DNA of 64,000 nt from Nocardioides sp. Soil805 (GTDB taxonomy: Bacteria; Actinomycetota; Actinomycetes; Propionibacteriales; Nocardioidaceae): contig NZ_LMSU01000001.1 of the NCBI RefSeq assembly GCF_001429625.1, forward strand, positions 439,498 to 503,497, written 5' to 3'. Shown piece by piece: positions 44,011 to 52,766 of the stretch. The position numbers and the translations under genes were made by a program. How positions within the stretch are numbered: the stretch's first letter is position 1; each line of letters opens with the position of its first letter. A model generated the notes under the pieces. It saw only the letters and a program-made list of their open reading frames with translations, was not told where the DNA came from and ran no database searches.

Positions 44011-44715
44011 ATGTCCCCGCCCGCCCGCGCGCGCCCGCTCCCGCGCCAGGAGCGACGCACGATCGTCGGCGAGAGCCTGGCCGTCGGCGTCGCGACCGGC
44101 GCGTACGGCATCAGCTTCGGCGCGGTGGGCGTCGCCGCCGGGCTGAGCGTCCTGCAGACCTGCGCCCTGTCCCTGCTCGTCTTCACCGGGGCGTCGCAGT
44201 TCGCCCTCGTGGGCGTGGTGGCCGCGGGCGGCGTTCCGCTCAGCGGTGCCATGACCGCGGTGCTGCTCGGCACCCGCAACACCCTCTACGGCCTGCGGAT
44301 GGCCCCGCTCCTGGCCTTCCGCGGCTGGCGGCGGGTGGCCGCGGCGCACGTCCTGCTCGACGAGTCCACCGCGATGGCCATCAACCGCGGGAGCACCGCG
44401 GCCGCCCGACTGGGCTTCCTCACGACCGGGGTGGCCGTCTTCGTCCTGTGGAACGTCGCCACGCTGGGCGGCGCCCTCGTCGGTACGACGCTCGGGGACC
44501 CCCGCGCCTTCGGCCTCGACGCCGCCGTGGGAGCGGCCTTCCTGGCGCTGCTCTGGCCGCGTCTCTCCGACCGGCGCCACCGCCTCGTCGCCGTGGTCGC
44601 GGCCGGCGTGGCGCTCGGCCTCGTCCCGCTCACGGCCGCGGGCGTCCCGGTGCTGGCGGCCGGCGGCGTGGCTCTGCTGGCCGGGGCCCTGGACCGGACG
44701 GGAGCGCCCGACTGA
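44011..44715 (+). CDS. azlC: AzlC-family branched-chain amino acid exporter, large subunit
   Basis: 234 residues with six or more membrane helices. Family motifs include GAYGISFGAVGVAAGLS, TGASQFALVGV, and LLGTRNTLYGLRMAPLL. AzlCD exports branched-chain amino acids or analogues. ATG at 44011. The TGATG overlap with azlD shows coupling. Confidence 0.92.
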   Translation: MSPPARARPLPRQERRTIVGESLAVGVATGAYGISFGAVGVAAGLSVLQTCALSLLVFTGASQFALVGVVAAGGVPLSGAMTAVLLGTRNTLYGLRMAPLLAFRGWRRVAAAHVLLDESTAMAINRGSTAAARLGFLTTGVAVFVLWNVATLGGALVGTTLGDPRAFGLDAAVGAAFLALLWPRLSDRRHRLVAVVAAGVALGLVPLTAAGVPVLAAGGVALLAGALDRTGAPD

Positions 44716-45014
44716 TGTGGATCGCGATCGTCGTGGCGGCGGCCGGCTGCTACGCGCTCAAGCTCGCCGGCCTCTCGCTGCCCCAGCGGGTGCTGGCCCA
44801 CCCGGTCGTCGAACGCGTGGCCGACCTCGTCCCCGTGGCCCTGCTGGCGGCCCTCGTCGCCGTCCAGGTGTGGTCACAGGGGTCGTCGCTGACGGTGGAC
44901 GCCCGTACGGCCGGGCTCGGGTTCGCCGTCGTCGCACTGCTGCTGCGCGCGCCGTTCCTCGTCGTGGTGGTCGGGGCAGCGGCCACCGCCGCCCTGCTGC
45001 GCCTGGCCGTCTGA
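44715..45014 (+). CDS. azlD: AzlD-family small subunit of amino acid exporter
   Basis: 99 residues, three to four hydrophobic segments (WIAIVVAAAGCYALKL, PVALLAALVAVQV, GLGFAVVALLLRAPFLVVVVGAAATAALL). It starts one base before the end of azlC and pairs with it. It converges on the IclR gene, separated by 45 bp. Confidence 0.92.
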   Translation: MWIAIVVAAAGCYALKLAGLSLPQRVLAHPVVERVADLVPVALLAALVAVQVWSQGSSLTVDARTAGLGFAVVALLLRAPFLVVVVGAAATAALLRLAV

Positions 45015-45059
45015 GGGGTCCCGCCGGCCGGACCGCCCGGTCCGGACAGGAACGACCGC

Positions 45060-45827
45060 TCAGCCGATGGCCGCGGCCAGGTCCTCCGCGGCCGACCGCA
45101 GGACCGGCACCGCCTCCGCCAGCAGGTCGTCGGTCATGCGCGGTGCGGGCCCGGAGATCGAGATCCCCATCCGCGAGGCACTGCCGGGCAGACGCACGGC
45201 GACGCAGCGCACGCCCACCTCCTGCTCGCCCTCGTCGAGCGCGTAGCCGCGCGCGCGGACCTCGTCGAGCTGCGCCAGGAAGACCTCGACGTCGGTGATC
45301 GTGCTCGCGGTGTGCCGCGGGAGCCCGGTGCGCGCGAGCAGCGCCCTGACGTCGGCCTCGGAGGACGCCGACAGGACCGCCTTGCCGACCGCCGTGCAGT
45401 GCGGGTGCACGCGTCGTCCGACCTCGGTGAACATCCGCATCGCGTGCCTGCCGGGCGCCTGGGCGACGTAGGCGACCCGGTCGCCGTCCAGCATCGCCAG
45501 GTTGGCGGTCTCCCCGAGCGCGTCCACCACGCCGCCCAGCACCCGCTCCGTCCCGGCCCCCACCATCGATCCCGCGGACGCACCGAGCGGGACCAGCCGG
45601 AACCCGAGGGTGTACCGGCGATCGGGCGCCTGGCGCATGTAGCCACGGTCGACCAGGGTGCGCAGCAGGCGGTGGGCCGTCGGCAGCGGGATCTCGGCGA
45701 GCGCGGCGATCTCCCCGATCGCGAGGGTGCCGCCCCGGCCGGCCACGACCTCGAGCAGGTCCAGCGCGCGATGCACCGACTGGACCCCGCCAGGGGTGTG
45801 CCCGGACGCGTCCGACGGTGGTGCCAT
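45060..45827 (-). CDS. IclR-family transcriptional regulator
   Basis: 255 residues. N-terminal winged helix (LDLLEVVAGRGGTLAIGEIAALAEIPLPTAHRLLRTLV region, about 20-75) and a C-terminal effector domain with the CTAVGKAVL and GYALDEGEQEVGVRCVAVRL motifs. Effectors of the family are small acids such as glyoxylate, pyruvate or allantoate-related compounds. It is divergent from malate synthase and the glycolate oxidase genes, and the spacer has a TTTCC-n7-GGAAA site (45926-45942), so it probably represses or activates that operon. ATG at 45827 with GAGGAGGG upstream. Confidence 0.9.
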   Translation of the reverse strand: MAPPSDASGHTPGGVQSVHRALDLLEVVAGRGGTLAIGEIAALAEIPLPTAHRLLRTLVDRGYMRQAPDRRYTLGFRLVPLGASAGSMVGAGTERVLGGVVDALGETANLAMLDGDRVAYVAQAPGRHAMRMFTEVGRRVHPHCTAVGKAVLSASSEADVRALLARTGLPRHTASTITDVEVFLAQLDEVRARGYALDEGEQEVGVRCVAVRLPGSASRMGISISGPAPRMTDDLLAEAVPVLRSAAEDLAAAIG

Positions 45828-45925
45828 GGAGCCCTCCTCGCGCCGTGATGATGGCGTCGCTCGGGCGGCGTGACCCTTGACACAGGAGGCGACTACTCCA
45901 TAGTTTCCATTATTGACCACCAATG

Positions 45926-45942
45926 TTTCCACAATGCGGAAA
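45926..45942. promoter_or_regulatory. Candidate IclR-type operator before malate synthase G
   Basis: TTTCC, seven bases, GGAAA; read on the other strand as TTTCCGCATTGTGGAAA. IclR-family sites of this shape (TTCCGCnnnGTGGAA) are known in actinobacteria. Another TTTCCA lies at 45904-45909, 22 bp upstream. It sits 47 bp before the glcB start, between the divergent regulator and its likely target. Confidence 0.55.
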
Positions 45943-45988
45943 TCCGGGCAAGGGTTGTCGATCTCGGGTTTCCCACCAAGGGAGTGGC

Positions 45989-48166
45989 ATGACCGACCGC
46001 GTTCAGACCGGGGGCCTCAGCGTCGCCGCCAGCCTCCACCGCTTCGTCGAGGAGGAGGCGCTCCCGGGATCGGGGCTCGACCCGCAGACCTTCTGGGACG
46101 GCGCCGCTGCGATCGTGAGCGACCTCGCGCCGCGCAACCGCGAGCTCCTCGCGCGCCGCGACGAGCTCCAGTCGCGCATCGACGACTGGCACCGGACCCA
46201 CCCGGGCACGCCGGACGCCGCCGCCTACACGGACTTCCTCCGCGAGATCGGCTACCTGCTCGACGAGCCGGACGACGTGGCCGTCACCACCGCCGGCGTC
46301 GACGACGAGATCGCGTCCATCGCCGGGCCGCAGCTGGTGGTCCCGCTGCTCAACGCGCGGTTCGCCACCAACGCCGTCAACGCGCGCTGGGGATCGCTGT
46401 ACGACGCGCTCTACGGCACCGACGTCATCCCCACCGACGGGGACCTGGCCCCCGGGGAGGGGTACAACAAGGCGCGCGGCGACGAGGTCATCGCCCGCGG
46501 CCGGGCCTTCCTCGACGAGCACTTCCCGCTCGCCGCGGGCTCGCACGCCGACGCCGCGTCGTACGCCGTGGACGACGAGGGACTGGCCGTGACGGTCAAG
46601 GACGACGTCGTCCGGCTGGCCGATCCCGCCCAGCTCGTCGGCTTCCGGGGTGACGCGGGCTCGCCAAAGGCCGTGCTGCTGGTGCACCACCACCTGCACG
46701 TCGAGATCCAGGTCGACCCCGACGACGCGATCGGCTCGACCGACGCAGCGGGGGTCAAGGACCTGCTGCTGGAGTCGGCCGTGTCCACGATCATGGACCT
46801 CGAGGACTCGGTCGCGGCCGTCGACGCCGAGGACAAGGTGCTGGGCTACCGCAACTGGCTGCGCCTCAACGAGGGCACCCTCGCCGAGGAGGTCACCAAG
46901 GGCGGCAAGACCTTCACCCGGTCGATGAACCCCGACCGCACCTACGCCACGACCTCCGGCACCGACGTCACGCTGCGCGGGCGCTCGCTGCTCTTCATCC
47001 GCCAGGTCGGGCACCTGATGACCACCGACGCCGTGCTGGACCGCGACGGCAACGAGGTGCCCGAGGGCATCCTTGACGCCGTCATGACCGCGCTCGGCAG
47101 CCTGCGGGACCTGCGCGGGCAGTCACAGCTGGCCAACTCGCGCACCGGCTCGATGTACGTCGTCAAGCCGAAGATGCACGGCCCCGAGGAGGTGGCCTTC
47201 GCCGTCGAGCTGTTCGGCCGCGTCGAGGAGCTCCTGGGCCTCCCCCGCCTGACCATCAAGGTGGGGATCATGGACGAGGAGCGGCGTACGACGCTCAACC
47301 TCAAGGCCTGCATCGCCGAGGCCCGCGAGCGGGTCGCCTTCATCAACACCGGCTTCCTCGACCGCACCGGCGACGAGATCCACACCTCGATGCTGGCCGG
47401 TCCGGTCGTGCGCAAGAACGACATGAAGTCCGAGACCTGGATCGGGGCCTACGAGGACCTCAACGTCGACATCGGGCTCGAGTGCGGCCTGCTCGGTCGC
47501 GCCCAGATCGGCAAGGGCATGTGGGCGGCCCCCGACAGCCTCGCCGCCATGTACGACGCCAAGGTCGGGCACCCGCGGGCCGGCGCGAGCTGTGCCTGGG
47601 TGCCCTCCCCCACCGCCGCCACCGTGCACGCACTGCACTACCACCAGGTCGACGTGCACGCGCGCCAGGAGGAGCTGCGTGCGGGCGGACGCCGCCGGGA
47701 CCGCGCCGAGCTGCTGCAGGTGCCGCTCGGCGACCCCGCCTCGTGGTCCGCGGAGGAGCGCCAGGCCGAGATCGACAACAACCTCCAGAGCCTCCTGGGC
47801 TACGTCGTGCGGTGGGTCGACGCCGGCGTCGGCTGCTCCAAGGTCCCCGACATCACCGGGGAGGCGCTGATGGAGGACCGGGCCACGTGCCGCATCTCCG
47901 CGCAGCACGTCGCCAACTGGCTCCACCACGGCGTCGTGACCCGCGAGCAGGTCGACGAGACGCTGCGCCGGATGGCCGCCGTCGTCGACGAGCAGAACGC
48001 CGGCGACGCGTCGTACGAACCGATGTCCCCCGACTTCGACGGCGACGCGTTCGCCGCCGCGAAGGCCCTGGTCCTCGAGGGCCTGGAGCAACCCAGCGGC
48101 TACACCGAGCCGATCCTGCACCGCCGCCGAGCCCAGCGGAAGACCGCCGAGAGGACCCCGTCGTGA
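45989..48166 (+). CDS. glcB: Malate synthase G
   Basis: 725 residues, full length for the G isoform (about 720-730). Condenses glyoxylate with acetyl-CoA to malate. Landmarks: the N-terminal clasp with [61 protein letters not shown] (magnesium-binding Asp/Glu), [45 protein letters not shown] with the active-site Asp/Cys region. ATG at 45989, AAGGGAG upstream. First of the glcB-glcG-glcD-glcE-glcF-permease run; the enzyme uses the glyoxylate made by GlcDEF. Confidence 0.97.
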   Translation: MTDRVQTGGLSVAASLHRFVEEEALPGSGLDPQTFWDGAAAIVSDLAPRNRELLARRDELQSRIDDWHRTHPGTPDAAAYTDFLREIGYLLDEPDDVAVTTAGVDDEIASIAGPQLVVPLLNARFATNAVNARWGSLYDALYGTDVIPTDGDLAPGEGYNKARGDEVIARGRAFLDEHFPLAAGSHADAASYAVDDEGLAVTVKDDVVRLADPAQLVGFRGDAGSPKAVLLVHHHLHVEIQVDPDDAIGSTDAAGVKDLLLESAVSTIMDLEDSVAAVDAEDKVLGYRNWLRLNEGTLAEEVTKGGKTFTRSMNPDRTYATTSGTDVTLRGRSLLFIRQVGHLMTTDAVLDRDGNEVPEGILDAVMTALGSLRDLRGQSQLANSRTGSMYVVKPKMHGPEEVAFAVELFGRVEELLGLPRLTIKVGIMDEERRTTLNLKACIAEARERVAFINTGFLDRTGDEIHTSMLAGPVVRKNDMKSETWIGAYEDLNVDIGLECGLLGRAQIGKGMWAAPDSLAAMYDAKVGHPRAGASCAWVPSPTAATVHALHYHQVDVHARQEELRAGGRRRDRAELLQVPLGDPASWSAEERQAEIDNNLQSLLGYVVRWVDAGVGCSKVPDITGEALMEDRATCRISAQHVANWLHHGVVTREQVDETLRRMAAVVDEQNAGDASYEPMSPDFDGDAFAAAKALVLEGLEQPSGYTEPILHRRRAQRKTAERTPS

Positions 48167-48594
48167 CCAGCCTCGACCTGGAGACCGCCCGCACCATCAT
48201 CGCCGGGGCCCGGGCGCACGCCAGCTCGGCCGGCTTCAAGCCGCTCACGGTGGTCGTCCTCGACGCCGGTGGCCACGTGGTCGCCGCCGAGCGGGAGGAC
48301 GGCTCGTCGATGAAGCGGTTCGAGATCGCCTTCGGCAAGGCGTACGGCGCCCTGTCGCTGGGCATGGGCTCGCGCTCGATCATGGGCCGTGCCGAGCAGC
48401 AGGCCTACTTCGTCGCCGCGGTCACCTCGGCCGTCGGCGGGACCCTCGTGCCCGTGCCCGGCGGGGTGCTCGTCCGCGACGCGGGCGGCGACCTGCTCGG
48501 TGCGGTGGGCGTCACCGGCGACACCTCCGACAACGACGAGGCGGCCGCGGTGGCCGGCATCACCGGCGCCGGCCTGACGCCGCAGGTCGACTGA
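48163..48594 (+). CDS. glcG: GlcG/HbpS-family protein
   Basis: 143 residues with the GlcG fold: [38 protein letters not shown], then [16 protein letters not shown] and a C-terminal [17 protein letters not shown]. Members lie in glycolate operons or bind heme; the function in glc operons is unknown. The GTG overlaps the malate synthase stop. Confidence 0.88.
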   Translation: MTSLDLETARTIIAGARAHASSAGFKPLTVVVLDAGGHVVAAEREDGSSMKRFEIAFGKAYGALSLGMGSRSIMGRAEQQAYFVAAVTSAVGGTLVPVPGGVLVRDAGGDLLGAVGVTGDTSDNDEAAAVAGITGAGLTPQVD

Positions 48595-48597
48595 GTC

Positions 48598-50094
48598 GTG
48601 GCGGACCCGGGTGGCACCCCAGCCACGGACAGCCCCGCGCGCATCGCGGCGGTCGCCGACGTCGCTCGTCGGCTGCTGCCCGGCGACGCCGTCATCACCG
48701 ACCGCACCCGGCTGCGGACCTACGAGTGCGACGGGCTGGCGCACTACCGCGTCACGCCCGCGCTCGTCGTGATCCCGCAGGACGCCGCCCAGCTGGCGGG
48801 CCTGGTGCGGGCGTGCGCCGAGCAGCGCGTCCCGTTCGTGGCGCGCGGCTCCGGCACCGGGCTCTCCGGCGGGGCGCTGCCCCATGCCGAGGGGGTGCTG
48901 ATCGTGACCTCGCAGATGCGGGCGATCCGCGACGTACGCCGCGAGGACCAGCGCGCGGTCGTCGAGCCGGGCGTGATCAACCTCGACGTCACCAGGGCGG
49001 CGACCCCCCTCGGGTACTACTACGCGCCCGACCCGTCGAGCCAGCAGATCTGCTCGATCGGCGGCAACGTCGCGGAGAACTCCGGCGGCGCCCACTGCCT
49101 CAAGTACGGCTTCACGACCAACCACGTCCTGGGCGCCGACTTCGTGACCCCGGACGGCGACACCGTGGCCCTCGGCGGGGCAGCACCGGACTCCCCCGGC
49201 TACGACCTGCTCGGTGCCGTCGTCGGCTCCGAGGGCACCCTGGGCATCGTCACCTCCACCACCGTGCGGCTGGTGCGGCTGCCCGAGGAGGTGCGCACGA
49301 TCCTGGTCGGCTTCGGCTCGACCGACCAGGCCGGAGCGGCCACCTCCGCGATCATCGCCGCGGGCATCGTGCCCGCCGCGATCGAGATGATGGACGCCCT
49401 GGCCATCGAGGCGGCCGAGGCGGCCGTCCACTGCAACTACCCCGACGGCGCGGGCGCCGTCCTCGTGATCGAGCTCGACGGTGCGGCCGTCGAGGTCGAA
49501 CAGGAGTACGCCGAGGTCCGGCGGCTGTGCGACGACCACGGCGCCTTCGAGCAGCGCCTGGCCACGGACCCCGCCGAGCGCGCGCTCATCTGGAAGGGCC
49601 GCAAGTCCGCCTTCGCCGCGGTCGGCCGGATCAGCCCGGACTACATCGTGCAGGACGGCGTCATCCCGCGCACCGCCCTCCCCGAGGTGCTGACGGCGAT
49701 CGCCGAGCTGTCCGGGTCCTCGGGCGTGCGGGTCGCCAACGTCTTCCACGCCGGCGACGGCAACCTGCACCCCCTCGTGCTCTTCGACGACGAGGTCGAG
49801 GGTGCCGGCGAGGCGGCCGAGCGGGTCAGCGGCGCGATCCTCGACCTGTGCATCGAGCACGGTGGGTCCATCACCGGCGAGCACGGAGTCGGCATGGACA
49901 AGTCGAAGTACATGCCCCGCATGTACACCGACGAGGACCTCGACACGATGCAGCTCGTCCGCTGCGCCTTCGACCCCCAGAACATCTCCAACCCCGGCAA
50001 GGTGTTCCCCACCCCCCGGCTCTGCGGGGAGGTGCCCGGACGACACAAGGGCGCGCACCCCCTGCAGGACGCCGGGCTCGCGGAGGTCTTCTGA
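48598..50094 (+). CDS. glcD: Glycolate oxidase subunit GlcD, FAD-binding
   Basis: 498 residues. FAD domain (PCMH type) with VARGSGTGLSGGALPH, QICSIGGNVAENSGGAHCLKYG and VGSEGTLGIVT; a C-terminal catalytic part with GDGNLHPLV (His in the active site) and HGGSITGEHGVGMDK. Oxidises glycolate (or D-lactate) and passes electrons through GlcF to the quinone pool. GTG start at 48598. glcE starts one base before its end. Confidence 0.96.
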   Translation: MADPGGTPATDSPARIAAVADVARRLLPGDAVITDRTRLRTYECDGLAHYRVTPALVVIPQDAAQLAGLVRACAEQRVPFVARGSGTGLSGGALPHAEGVLIVTSQMRAIRDVRREDQRAVVEPGVINLDVTRAATPLGYYYAPDPSSQQICSIGGNVAENSGGAHCLKYGFTTNHVLGADFVTPDGDTVALGGAAPDSPGYDLLGAVVGSEGTLGIVTSTTVRLVRLPEEVRTILVGFGSTDQAGAATSAIIAAGIVPAAIEMMDALAIEAAEAAVHCNYPDGAGAVLVIELDGAAVEVEQEYAEVRRLCDDHGAFEQRLATDPAERALIWKGRKSAFAAVGRISPDYIVQDGVIPRTALPEVLTAIAELSGSSGVRVANVFHAGDGNLHPLVLFDDEVEGAGEAAERVSGAILDLCIEHGGSITGEHGVGMDKSKYMPRMYTDEDLDTMQLVRCAFDPQNISNPGKVFPTPRLCGEVPGRHKGAHPLQDAGLAEVF

Positions 50095-51350
50095 TGGCGA
50101 CCGACACGCTCGCCGCCGCGGCGCGTGAGGCGATCGCCTCCGCCTGCGCCCGGGTCGAGGACCCGCAGGAGACCGACGCCGTCGACGGTGTGCCCCCGGG
50201 CCTCGTCGCCCGGCCTTCCGACACCGAACAGGTGGCCGAGGTGATGCGGGCCTGCGCGGCCCACGGCCTGACGGTCGTGCCCCGCGGTCGCGGCACCAAG
50301 CTCTCGTGGGGCACCGCCCCCACCAGCGCCGACGTGCTGCTGGACCTCTCGGCGCTCGACCGGGTGCTCGACCACGCCGCGGGCGACCTCATCGTCGCGA
50401 CCGAGGCGGGCGCCCTGCTCGCCGACGTGCAGCGGACGGTCGCCGAGGGCGGTCAGCGCCTGGCGCTCGACGAGACCGTCCCCGGATCCACCGTCGGCGG
50501 AGTGCTCGGCGCCAACACCAGCGGTCCGCGCCGGACGGCCACCGGCACGGCTCGCGACCTGCTCATCGGCATCACGATGGTGCGCGCCGACGGGGTCGTG
50601 GCCAAGGCCGGCGGTCGGGTGGTCAAGAACGTCGCCGGCTACGACCTCGGCAAGCTGATGATCGGCTCGGGCGGCACCCTCGCGGTCGTCACCGACGCCA
50701 CCTTCCGGCTGCACCCGCTCCCCGCGGCCCACCGCTGGGTGGTCGCACCCGTCGGGACGCCCGCGCGGGCCCTCGAGGTCGCGCAGTCGGTCGTGCACTC
50801 GCAGCTCGTCCCGGCCGCGATCGAGGTCGACTGGACCGGCGGGGCCGGCTCGCTCAGCGTGCTGGTGGAGGGCCGCGCCGACAGCGTGGCGGCCCGCGCC
50901 GAGGTCGTGCGCGGCCTCCTCGGCCCGGACGCCACCGAGTCGGACAGCGAGCCCGCCGGCGGGGCGACGTACCCGTGGGACGTGTCGGCCACCGGCGACG
51001 ACCGCAGCACCGCCCTCAAGCTCACCTGCGTGCTCTCCGGGGTCGGCGACGTCCTCGCCGCGGCCGACGCGACAGGTGCCGTCGTGCGCGGCTCGGCCGG
51101 GTCCGGGGTCCTGTACGCCGCCCTCCCGCCCGGCACGCCGCTCGACGACGTGCGGACGGCGCTCGACCGGCTGCGGCGGGCCTGCACCGGGCACGGCGGC
51201 ACGGCCGTCGTGGTCGACGCGCCCGCCGCGGTGAAGGCGGCCGTCGACGTGTGGGGCCCCATCCCCGCGCTGGACCTGATGCGCCGCGTCAAGGACCAGT
51301 TCGACCCTGACCACCGGCTCTCGCCGGGACGCTTCGTGGGAGGCATCTGA
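50094..51350 (+). CDS. glcE: Glycolate oxidase subunit GlcE, FAD-binding
   Basis: 418 residues. FAD-binding half with VVPRGRGTKLSWG, TVPGSTVGGVLGANTSGPRR and VKNVAGYDLGKLMIGSGGTLAVVT. It is shorter than GlcD and lacks the final HGVG segment, as usual for GlcE. It overlaps glcD and glcF by one base each (TGATG), so the three subunits are coupled. Confidence 0.95.
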   Translation: MATDTLAAAAREAIASACARVEDPQETDAVDGVPPGLVARPSDTEQVAEVMRACAAHGLTVVPRGRGTKLSWGTAPTSADVLLDLSALDRVLDHAAGDLIVATEAGALLADVQRTVAEGGQRLALDETVPGSTVGGVLGANTSGPRRTATGTARDLLIGITMVRADGVVAKAGGRVVKNVAGYDLGKLMIGSGGTLAVVTDATFRLHPLPAAHRWVVAPVGTPARALEVAQSVVHSQLVPAAIEVDWTGGAGSLSVLVEGRADSVAARAEVVRGLLGPDATESDSEPAGGATYPWDVSATGDDRSTALKLTCVLSGVGDVLAAADATGAVVRGSAGSGVLYAALPPGTPLDDVRTALDRLRRACTGHGGTAVVVDAPAAVKAAVDVWGPIPALDLMRRVKDQFDPDHRLSPGRFVGGI

Positions 51351-52735
51351 TGAGCACGACCGAGCACGACACCGACGGCACGCTGGGCGAGATGGGCGGC
51401 GTCGTGGATCCGGTCGACCTCGGCATGCCCGCCCCCGGCGGCGCCTTCGACGACCACAACCCGCCCGACGCCGCCCTCATCGGCGACTGCGTGCACTGCG
51501 GGTTCTGCCTGCCGACCTGTCCGACGTACGTCCTGTGGGGCGAGGAGATGGACTCCCCCCGCGGTCGCATCTACCTGATGAAGGAGGGCCTCGAGGGCGA
51601 GCCGATGACCGACTCGATGGTGGGGCACTTCGACGCCTGCCTGGGCTGCATGGCCTGCGTGACCGCCTGCCCGTCCGGGGTCCAGTACGACACCCTGATC
51701 GAGCAGACCCGGGCCCAGGTGGAGCGCCACCACGACCGCGCCCCGCAGGACAAGGCGCTGCGCGGCCTCATCTTCGCGCTCTTCCCGCACCCGCAGCGGC
51801 TCCGGCTGCTCCGGGGTCCCCTGCGCGCCCTCCAGGCCACCGGCCTCGACCGGGCCCTGCGTCGTACCGGGCTGCTCGACCGGCTCTCGCCCCACCTCGC
51901 GGCCATGGAGAGCCTCGCCCCCCGCCTCGGCCGGCCCGAGCCGCTGCCGGAGCACATCGCGGCGACCGGCACCCGACGGATGACGGTCGGGCTGCTCACC
52001 GGCTGCGTGCAGGGCGCGTTCTTCCCCGGCGTCAACTCCGCCACCGCACGCGTGCTGCGCGCGGAGGGCTGCGACGTCGTCGTCCCGCGGTCCCAGGGCT
52101 GCTGCGGCGCCCTGTCGGTGCACAACGGCCGGGAGAAGGAGGCGCAGGACTACGCCCGCGCCCTCGTCGACGCCTTCGAGTCCAGCGGCGTCGAGCGCAT
52201 CGTCGTCAACGCCGCCGGGTGCGGGTCCTCGATGAAGGAGTACGCCGCGCTGCTGGCCGACGACCCGGCGTACGCCGCCCGCGCGCAGGGGTTCGCCGAC
52301 AAGGTCCGCGACGTCTCCGAGATCCTCGACGAGCTCGGCCCGGTCGCGCCGCGCCATCCGCTCGAGATGACCGTCGCCTACCACGACGCCTGCCACCTCG
52401 CGCACGCCCAGGGCGTCCGCGCCGAGCCCCGTCGCCTCCTCGAGGCGATCCCGGGCCTGGAGCTGCGGGAGATCCCGGAGGGTGACCTGTGCTGCGGGTC
52501 GGCCGGGATCTACAACATCACCAACCCCGAGCCGGCACGCGAGCTCGGCGACCGCAAGGCCCGCAACATCGTCGCCACCGGCGCCCAGGTGCTGGTCACC
52601 GCCAACCCCGGCTGCCTGATGCAGGTGACGTCGGCGATCGAGCGCTCCGGTCACCCGATGGGCATGGCCCACACCATCGAGGTGCTCGACGCCTCCATCC
52701 GGGGGGCTCCAGCGACGACGTTCACGCCCGCCTGA
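51350..52735 (+). CDS. glcF: Glycolate oxidase iron-sulfur subunit GlcF
   Basis: 461 residues. Two [4Fe-4S] motifs, C47-C50-C53-C57 and C97-C100-C103-C107, then two cysteine-rich CCG domains (SQGCCGALS and DLCCGSAG). It relays electrons from GlcDE to the membrane quinones. An acidic N-terminal extension of about 40 residues precedes the first cluster. ATG start overlaps glcE. Confidence 0.96.
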   Translation: MSTTEHDTDGTLGEMGGVVDPVDLGMPAPGGAFDDHNPPDAALIGDCVHCGFCLPTCPTYVLWGEEMDSPRGRIYLMKEGLEGEPMTDSMVGHFDACLGCMACVTACPSGVQYDTLIEQTRAQVERHHDRAPQDKALRGLIFALFPHPQRLRLLRGPLRALQATGLDRALRRTGLLDRLSPHLAAMESLAPRLGRPEPLPEHIAATGTRRMTVGLLTGCVQGAFFPGVNSATARVLRAEGCDVVVPRSQGCCGALSVHNGREKEAQDYARALVDAFESSGVERIVVNAAGCGSSMKEYAALLADDPAYAARAQGFADKVRDVSEILDELGPVAPRHPLEMTVAYHDACHLAHAQGVRAEPRRLLEAIPGLELREIPEGDLCCGSAGIYNITNPEPARELGDRKARNIVATGAQVLVTANPGCLMQVTSAIERSGHPMGMAHTIEVLDASIRGAPATTFTPA

Positions 52736-52766
52736 CCCCCATCCCCACCACCCCTCGGGAGACCCC

